From assembly GCA_016584495.1 (NCBI GenBank), contig WAID01000001.1:62001-126000 (forward strand): a stretch of DNA of 64,000 nt, in the 5' to 3' direction. Positions 58,287 to 64,000 of the stretch are shown here, piece by piece. The DNA comes from Celoporthe dispersa. Its lineage: Eukaryota > Ascomycota > Sordariomycetes > Diaporthales > Cryphonectriaceae. The notes under the pieces are model-generated. The model made no database searches and had not been told where the DNA came from. It saw only the letters and a program-made list of their open reading frames with translations. The number at the start of each line of letters is the position of its first letter. Position 1 is the first letter of the stretch. A program made the position numbers and the translations under genes.

Positions 58287-60987
58287 TCAGCCGAAGCTCA
58301 GAGTGCTAACCAGTCCACCTGTACCTTTTTTTACAAGAGGAATCCCGTAGAGATTGGGATCGATATGGAAGTTGCCAACCCTGATGAGACAATCCGGGCC
58401 ATTGACATGCTGTGGCCCATCACCAAATAAAACCACGCCATGAGGAAGATTCCGATCCTCAAACAAACATACAGCATACAGCCGACCTTGGTCTCCTGCT
58501 ATCTCGCACAATGTATCATATAGGTCTTTCGTTTCAATGAACCTAGACGATCTAGGTCCCTCTTTGCCCAGATTAATTGTTGCTGCTAGCTTGCACGCAG
58601 GTTTCATGTGAAGTAGTCCACCAAAAGGCTCCGACGACGCAACGAGCCCAGCGGAAGTAATTTTAACACTACCGTCGCTGCGAATAATCCAGGTTTGGAC
58701 TGACGCATGATCGCAGGGGTACAGCCTCGTATGATAACTGCCACCCTGAATCCCTGATTCAGCATACGCTCTCCTGGCAAACGGGATCATGCTGCCCACA
58801 GCCTCCTGTTTTTTGACAGCTGCTACTGTCTTCTCATCGAGTCCGTACTGATGGCCCATATTCATAATGAGCGGTACGCCGAGTTTAGAGAAAGCTTCTT
58901 GGACAAATTCGAAGGGGTACATGCCGAACACCAAGTCTTTGTCCGAGTCCTCAGCTGGAGCCCGAGTGTCCGCTTGATCAGTGATGCGTTTCTGATACCA
59001 GTCTGTAACCCCCAGAGCCGACATGATCGCCGGAGCACGGCTACTCGTACACTCCCCTAAGCGACGCTCTGCTGAAGACTTCGGCTGGCGACTCGTATAA
59101 CATGAATTCTCGTAATCCCGTCCGAGAGTAGAACGTGTAGAGTTCGTTTGGCCCGCGTGGCCACTTTGCACGTTGTGTCTTATTCCGAGGTTCGAGGTTG
59201 GATTTATGTACAGCCAACAGATACGCGTCATCCGAGAATGTTCTCTCAATTGGAGTATCGAGGAAACACAATCCACTGCATTCGTCGATGAAAAGAATTA
59301 GTGATTTTAGGTCAATGGGTGTATCCCATTTGTCCGTCAGTCGTGAGAAATCTTTCGCGCAAATCTCCATGTTGGGACATAGGACAGCCTCTTGTAGAGT
59401 CCAAAGAGATGTGAACCACCCCATCACCTCCGGCTCTGCGGTCGAACCCTGTGGGGATGTTGTCTTGAATTTCAAGAGCCCCGTCGGGAGCGAAAAATCC
59501 CCACCCAGTCCTTGATCTCCTAGGCAGTTTGTCGAACTATCATTTCCCGTAGGGAGAGACTGAGGTGGTCGGAAAGCGTGGTTGAAGTATTTGTCACTGA
59601 ACCAGACTAGGGCATTTCTGAGGCCGTCCCAAGATGTGATGTCGTTTAGCCAGGCAATGCATAAGCGTGAGTTTCTGAAAATTGACGCCTGTTTAGCTAT
59701 CTCAAGGTTTGTGCATATCTACCTAAATTGTAAGTAAACGCCAGTTCAAATCTCTAAGTGCACAGATTAACCTTGGGAAGGTGAATCTCAGCACCAGTTA
59801 CCAGGTAAACTCACTGAGATGTTCTGAGGAATACAAAACAAGTCCAGCCACACATATCTGGATCCCAATGTAGCTAACGCTTCTGGTAGTTTCTCAACGT
59901 CGAATTTGGTGTTCCTGGGCACTTGCCACGGTACTCCAGCCATTTTGGCCGAGGGTTCGATCCTCCATCTGCCCCAAGTGTGGCTAATGCAGACGTACTC
60001 TGGGCAGTCCTCTGTTATCTCCGTGTAAAGCACGGTTCTTTTTGAATATGCGTCCCATAAATAGCGTGGCTTGCTGTCAAGTCTGGATTTCATAATCCAG
60101 GGGTTCGCTCTGGTCGTCAGCGTTGGATAGCAGAGCAATTCAGCAGAAGGCGGTCGCACAGTAGGTCTGAGGAAAGAATACGCAAGGCGTTGGACGATGG
60201 CGAGTCGGGCTGTGCTTTGACGTTCGTGGTTCAACTCGCTCAAGTAGTTTAGGCTCACGTATGGTTCCCATAATCGAGGGTGGAATTCCCAAAGGAATAG
60301 AGAATAGCACCTCGCATGATATAAAGAGATCTCAGTCATCCTTTGTTCAGCACCTTGCTTCAGGCCAGATCCTGTTCCTATCGGATCCGAAAAGTCGGGA
60401 GCCTCGGACTTTTCCTGCATGAACGAACGGACAGCCTCGACAAGATAATTTTCACAGTATGCCGAGGACCACCAATGTTCCAGGATTGTGTAGGATGACA
60501 GCTGTGCTAGGGAAAGGGAGGATCGAAAATCAGAGGTATGTTGACCTGACAACCGAGTCGAGGAGGAGTTCGAGTTCCAAAGACGCCTGAATTCGGCCCA
60601 GTTCTCTAAGGCTGCCTTCCAAGGAAAACGTCGATCCTGGCGATCGCGATCGAGGAAGTGATCCAAGTGAATAGACAACGGGCACAAATGACGATGTGTT
60701 TCTTGAAGTGGCTGATAGGCGTCCCGCTTGTCTCGAACAGCATCGCTCTTCTTCTTTTCTAGTGACCGCACCCATGGCCAGATTGGAGTGCCGGTATCCT
60801 GGAGAAGGCTGAGAAGTCGCTCGTACTCACCAAACTGGGTCCTTTGAAACTCTTCCCAAGCCGGAGAGAACAGATAGGGAATACATATTTCCTGGTCGTA
60901 CAATTTCTTCCAGTTGCTTAGTTCGTTGATGATCAGGACCGCGCTAGAGGGTAAAGATAGGAAATCCATTACTGTGATACTTTCCAA
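58287..60987 (-). pseudogene. Large HET-domain protein (family B) broken by one base in a G run
   Basis: Exon 1 is 59815-60987 on the minus strand. It carries an N-terminal region of about 330 residues without known domain, then the HET core: YVCISHTWGRWRIE, GVPWQVPRNTKFDVEKLP and YVWLDLFCIPQN. The intron 59719-59814 (GTGAGT...GTAG) leads to LEIAKQASIFRNS and GWFTSLWTLQEAVLCP. The frame then stops at 59041. One base fewer in the four-G run at 59054-59057 would continue it as LRECTSSRAPAIMSALGVTDW and to the end at 58287, with MYPFEFVQEAF, EAVGSMIPF and LIRVGNFHIDP. With that base absent the product would be about 867 aa. It is either a one-step null allele or a sequence error. The C-terminal half is duplicated at 26042-26848. 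Confidence 0.75.
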
Positions 60988-62352
60988 GCAGAGTCTCCTC
61001 CGAAATTTGATCGAAGTTCAAATTCCGCTAGGTGCCAGTGTTTATTCTTCACTGAGCAAAAATGGGCTGACAATGTGGTCAAGTTGTACATATGAACCCC
61101 GCATTTCGCCTCGGATGGATTGAGATGCTGACCACCTCCATAGGCGGTTTGGTCGGACTTTTTAAAGTCCGCAAGCCGTTACATGTGATCAAGTTTTCTT
61201 TGCAATGCTCCTCCCGAGACAAGGTTCAGTTGCCAGTGTAAGAGCTGACAAAGTAATTAGAGAGAACAAATGCCCATTTTTCAACATCATCAGACACCAT
61301 CTTGAGAAGATGCCGATTGTGGGCAGTCTGATGAAAAGGATCCATAGCCGCTCCGACTTCTCAACGTACAAGACATGGTCTCATATCAGTGGCAGCGGAG
61401 GAACACATGCGGAGGGTTGTCAAATCCAGACTAATTACTCTTTATCTCGTATGACTGGGGACGATGGAGGCTTGGTTCAATAAGTAATAACTGTCTAAGC
61501 TCCTCACATCGGGGGGAACGTCATAGCAGATCCCCTAGACAGACTCCGCGCACCACCATCGCACAATTCAGGCAGATATTACAGGAGATTATAAGCAGAC
61601 TCGGCAAAGAGATAAAAAAGACGCTGCCTGCATACCAAGGTGGGCAAAGAGCATTGTGAGCGCCACGCGATTCGAGCGTCAAGCGCAAATCTTCCGTTAT
61701 GCAAGCAAGCACTATGTACATCTGGCTCACTACTTAGGGACCTAGGAAGAATCACTCACGAGAAATGTGCTCACAGCAGTTTTCGAGATGCTAATGATAG
61801 CCTTGATTAAGAAGATATAAGAAACCGCCATTTCATAAGCAATGGTATTCATGGTATTGTGTGTATACAAATTCTCAATGATTATTTGGAAATTATCGGA
61901 ATAGTATTGGTAGTTACGAGTATGAGGCTCCGAGATGCAACCGATTATTTGCAAATGCTTCTAGAATTCGTTCACTTTCTGAGAGTTTGAATTGAGGGGA
62001 TATCGAATGTATTTGCTTGTTCGGATACTAGCTCTTCAAAAAATTAATGATTCTCGAATTCCAAAAGAAAAAGTATATAAATATTGCAAATTGTAGATAC
62101 TGATACTTGGCCGAGCGCATATACATATTTCAATTTTTATAAAGTAATTATGCTGCACTATAAGAACAGGACCAAGAACACACTGAACTTGGGTGTAACT
62201 TTTATATGCACGAAAACGGGAAAAGGAGGAAAGGGCACGAGTGCTAAGAATCTCATTACAGTCTGTCCCATAACAGCAATCATGGAAACCAGGACAATAG
62301 CACATAATCCAAAAAAAAACAAACAAAAAAAACAGACTGTCCACGGTCCACA
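60988..62352. other. Intergenic, no recognisable gene
   Basis: Short frames on both strands without recognisable domains; poly-A near 62310-62335. Confidence 0.5.
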
Positions 62353-63762
62353 TCAATTCTTCTGCTCTGAACCAACCAGAGTGGTTTCAGAATCATTCCT
62401 TGGTCGATGGAGTAACTTCGCCAATGCTTCCTTTCCCTGACCATAACGACTGTGATAAGTTGAATATATCTCGACCTTGAGTGTCTCCGGACCTTTTCGC
62501 CTGTGACCAAATAGGACTGCGTGTTCCGATTTGCTATCGCCATATCCGACACAACCTTCGTTGGCCAGAACCCGTGCTAGAGTTGCAGAAGTTTCACAAC
62601 CGGTGCCCAAGCTGGTGTACCGAGCGGTGAGTGTCGCTAGCACAGTGTATAGCTGGTAGCACAGCCAGATATTTTGCAGAGGGACGGGCATCCAGATTGT
62701 CAAACAGACTAGCTCCAAAGGAAATAAGCAGGCGAATAGGACGATGATTATAAGCTGTACGGTCTCGCGAAATCGGTTTCTCTTTGGATGTCCATAATGA
62801 CGAGTAAACTGCAGAACCAGATTCGACGGTCCAGATAGAAGCATGAAGTTACTCTCAGGTTGGGGCAAGTGGACCTCAAAGTCGCAAGAGGGATCGGATG
62901 TAGAAGTCGATTTAGAGTCGACGAGCGGTTCGCGTTCGAGAGCGAAAGCAGCACTGATGATACGTAGAACGAAAGGAACGATCCAGATGAGTGCCCAGAG
63001 AGACTGAAAGATTGAAGCGATGCTGATAGCGACGCCAATAGCACTCAGCTCGCTCCCAAAAATGGCCAACAGGGCCTGCAAGCCGGGAATTGCAGATTGC
63101 TCGCAGACGAAAGGGATATTCGAGTCCTTATCTTCTTCCGTAGCCATCGTGAATCGAAGGTGGCTTACCCGGATTTTGGCTCGTACGCGGACTTGTTCAG
63201 TCGTATGTATGATCTTCGGCAAAGCGGCCTCTAGACAACCCGGCTTGGAGGAGGGTTTTTGTCTTGCCTGCTCCAGTTCAGGTATTGGGAGAATCGCCAT
63301 AGTTCGAGCCCAAATGCAGTTTCGAAGGGGCTCTGTCAGCTGCTTGTGGCCTGTTCGGTCATACGCTGTGTATGTTGAGTGCGACCCAGGGAAGAAGGCG
63401 GTACCCAGCATATGGCCTTGTTCGCGACCTTTCAAGAGGCCGTGCTTGTGGATTGAATCGAAGATTTGAAGTGCTGCTTTCTGCATTGGTCCACCCATAG
63501 GCGTCAAAAGGGCCATCATCGGAAGCCGTAGAAGACTGAAGTTTGACAAGGAGCGTTGGGGCCAGAGCAAGCTCTCGAAATAAGACTCATTGACTGCCTC
63601 GGCACCAACATAGCCTAGTAGAACTCCGAAGGCTCCAAAGACATTGCTAGCTCCAGTAGAAGATACTGTATTGCTCCCCAGAAGTGGACTTGACATGATG
63701 ACTTGGGCGGTTGATTCCTGGGGGCTAAATGAAGAGGGGAGGAAAGCTGGAAATTGTGCCAT
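62353..63762 (-). CDS. Uncharacterised multi-pass membrane protein (469 aa, single exon)
   Basis: A long uninterrupted frame with credible protein composition. Hydrophobic segments lie at about 41-56 (VFGAFGVLLGYVGAEA), 238-275 (IGVAISIASIFQSLWALIWI and onward, probably two helices), 336-358 (LIIIVLFACLFPLELVCLTI) and 366-380. The C-terminus is hydrophilic, with GYGDSKSEHAVLFGHRRKG and a Lys/Arg-rich tail, likely cytosolic. I do not recognise a named domain, though such proteins are common near HET genes in ascomycetes in my experience of the family patterns. The first ATG gives no signal peptide. It has the same orientation as the HET gene 1.4 kb downstream; no shared promoter is evident. 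Confidence 0.65.
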   Translation of the reverse strand: MAQFPAFLPSSFSPQESTAQVIMSSPLLGSNTVSSTGASNVFGAFGVLLGYVGAEAVNESYFESLLWPQRSLSNFSLLRLPMMALLTPMGGPMQKAALQIFDSIHKHGLLKGREQGHMLGTAFFPGSHSTYTAYDRTGHKQLTEPLRNCIWARTMAILPIPELEQARQKPSSKPGCLEAALPKIIHTTEQVRVRAKIRVSHLRFTMATEEDKDSNIPFVCEQSAIPGLQALLAIFGSELSAIGVAISIASIFQSLWALIWIVPFVLRIISAAFALEREPLVDSKSTSTSDPSCDFEVHLPQPESNFMLLSGPSNLVLQFTRHYGHPKRNRFRETVQLIIIVLFACLFPLELVCLTIWMPVPLQNIWLCYQLYTVLATLTARYTSLGTGCETSATLARVLANEGCVGYGDSKSEHAVLFGHRRKGPETLKVEIYSTYHSRYGQGKEALAKLLHRPRNDSETTLVGSEQKN

Positions 63763-64000
63763 ACTGAGAGTGGGGGTACTGCAGCCTCAAAAAGGTCCAC
63801 GGCAGTGCCCTCTATGCAGGCCAAGACAGATAAGGCTCCGAGATGCCTGTGCTATCGCTAATAGCAAAGTTCGGGGCAATGCAAGAGATAGCGGTGTGTG
63901 GATGGTGAGGGGTACACAGATGAGTGCATGCAGAAGTCTGTTGTCCCGTGGGGCTGCCCATATTTATGTACTGCCCTATGTTGCCACAATCTAGGAGATT

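Overview
The window looks like an accessory, repeat-rich stretch of a filamentous ascomycete (Pezizomycotina) genome. Genes carry short GT...AG introns of about 50-165 bp. HET-domain (heterokaryon incompatibility) paralogues recur, gene density is low, and one retrotransposon shows the C-to-T / G-to-A decay expected of repeat-induced point mutation (RIP). I cannot name the species. I see no tRNA, rRNA or CRISPR.

Left part (0-32 kb), genic but partly decayed. It opens with HET-domain paralogues of one subfamily: two intact (142-1746, 3527-5488), one frameshifted (5626-7492, minus) and one N-terminal stub (8026-8290). The stub abuts a broken GliT-like thioredoxin-reductase-type gene (8376-9367). 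Next come an apparently intact UMTA/LaeA-like methyltransferase (9787-10937) and the C-terminal remnant of an MBOAT/wax-synthase-like acyltransferase (11310-11714). Together these three look like the remains of a secondary-metabolism cluster. Further right are a cysteine-rich single-pass membrane protein gene with a one-base frameshift in a G run (13453-14618), a decayed multi-pass membrane protein (16035-16970), an SMP-30-type lactonase (18563-19626), a sugar-porter MFS transporter (20615-22477), a secreted CrtC/Diels-Alderase-like protein (23341-24649), the C-terminal half of a second HET subfamily (26042-26848), and a membrane-anchored metzincin-type metalloprotease (30309-31427).

Middle part (32-53.8 kb), almost gene-free and built from transposable elements. 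It holds a 637-bp TIR element, an aromatic amino acid decarboxylase fragment, three short SINE-like repeats, and solo LTRs of one family: 36465-36928 with TSD CTCCT, 37260-38182 with TSD AGAAA and two younger insertions inside it, and 50258-50684 without TSD. A second repeat of about 310 bp occurs at 28531, 37471 and 50709. The centrepiece is a complete Ty3/gypsy element (41934-49288) with two 444-bp LTRs and a perfect ATGTA duplication. It is destroyed by RIP except for the outer edge of each LTR.

Right part (53.8-64 kb), genic again. It has a HET tail fragment (53822-53980), an intact HET-6-like gene (54078-55937, minus), a large HET gene broken by one base in a G run (58287-60987, minus), and an unrecognised multi-pass membrane protein (62353-63762, minus).

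Overall, at least seven HET-related loci in different states of decay flank a TE graveyard, next to remnants of a metabolite cluster. This fits a fast-evolving accessory compartment. No single coordinated system spans the window. The lactonase/sugar-transporter pair and the methyltransferase group are the only neighbours whose functions suggest joint work.
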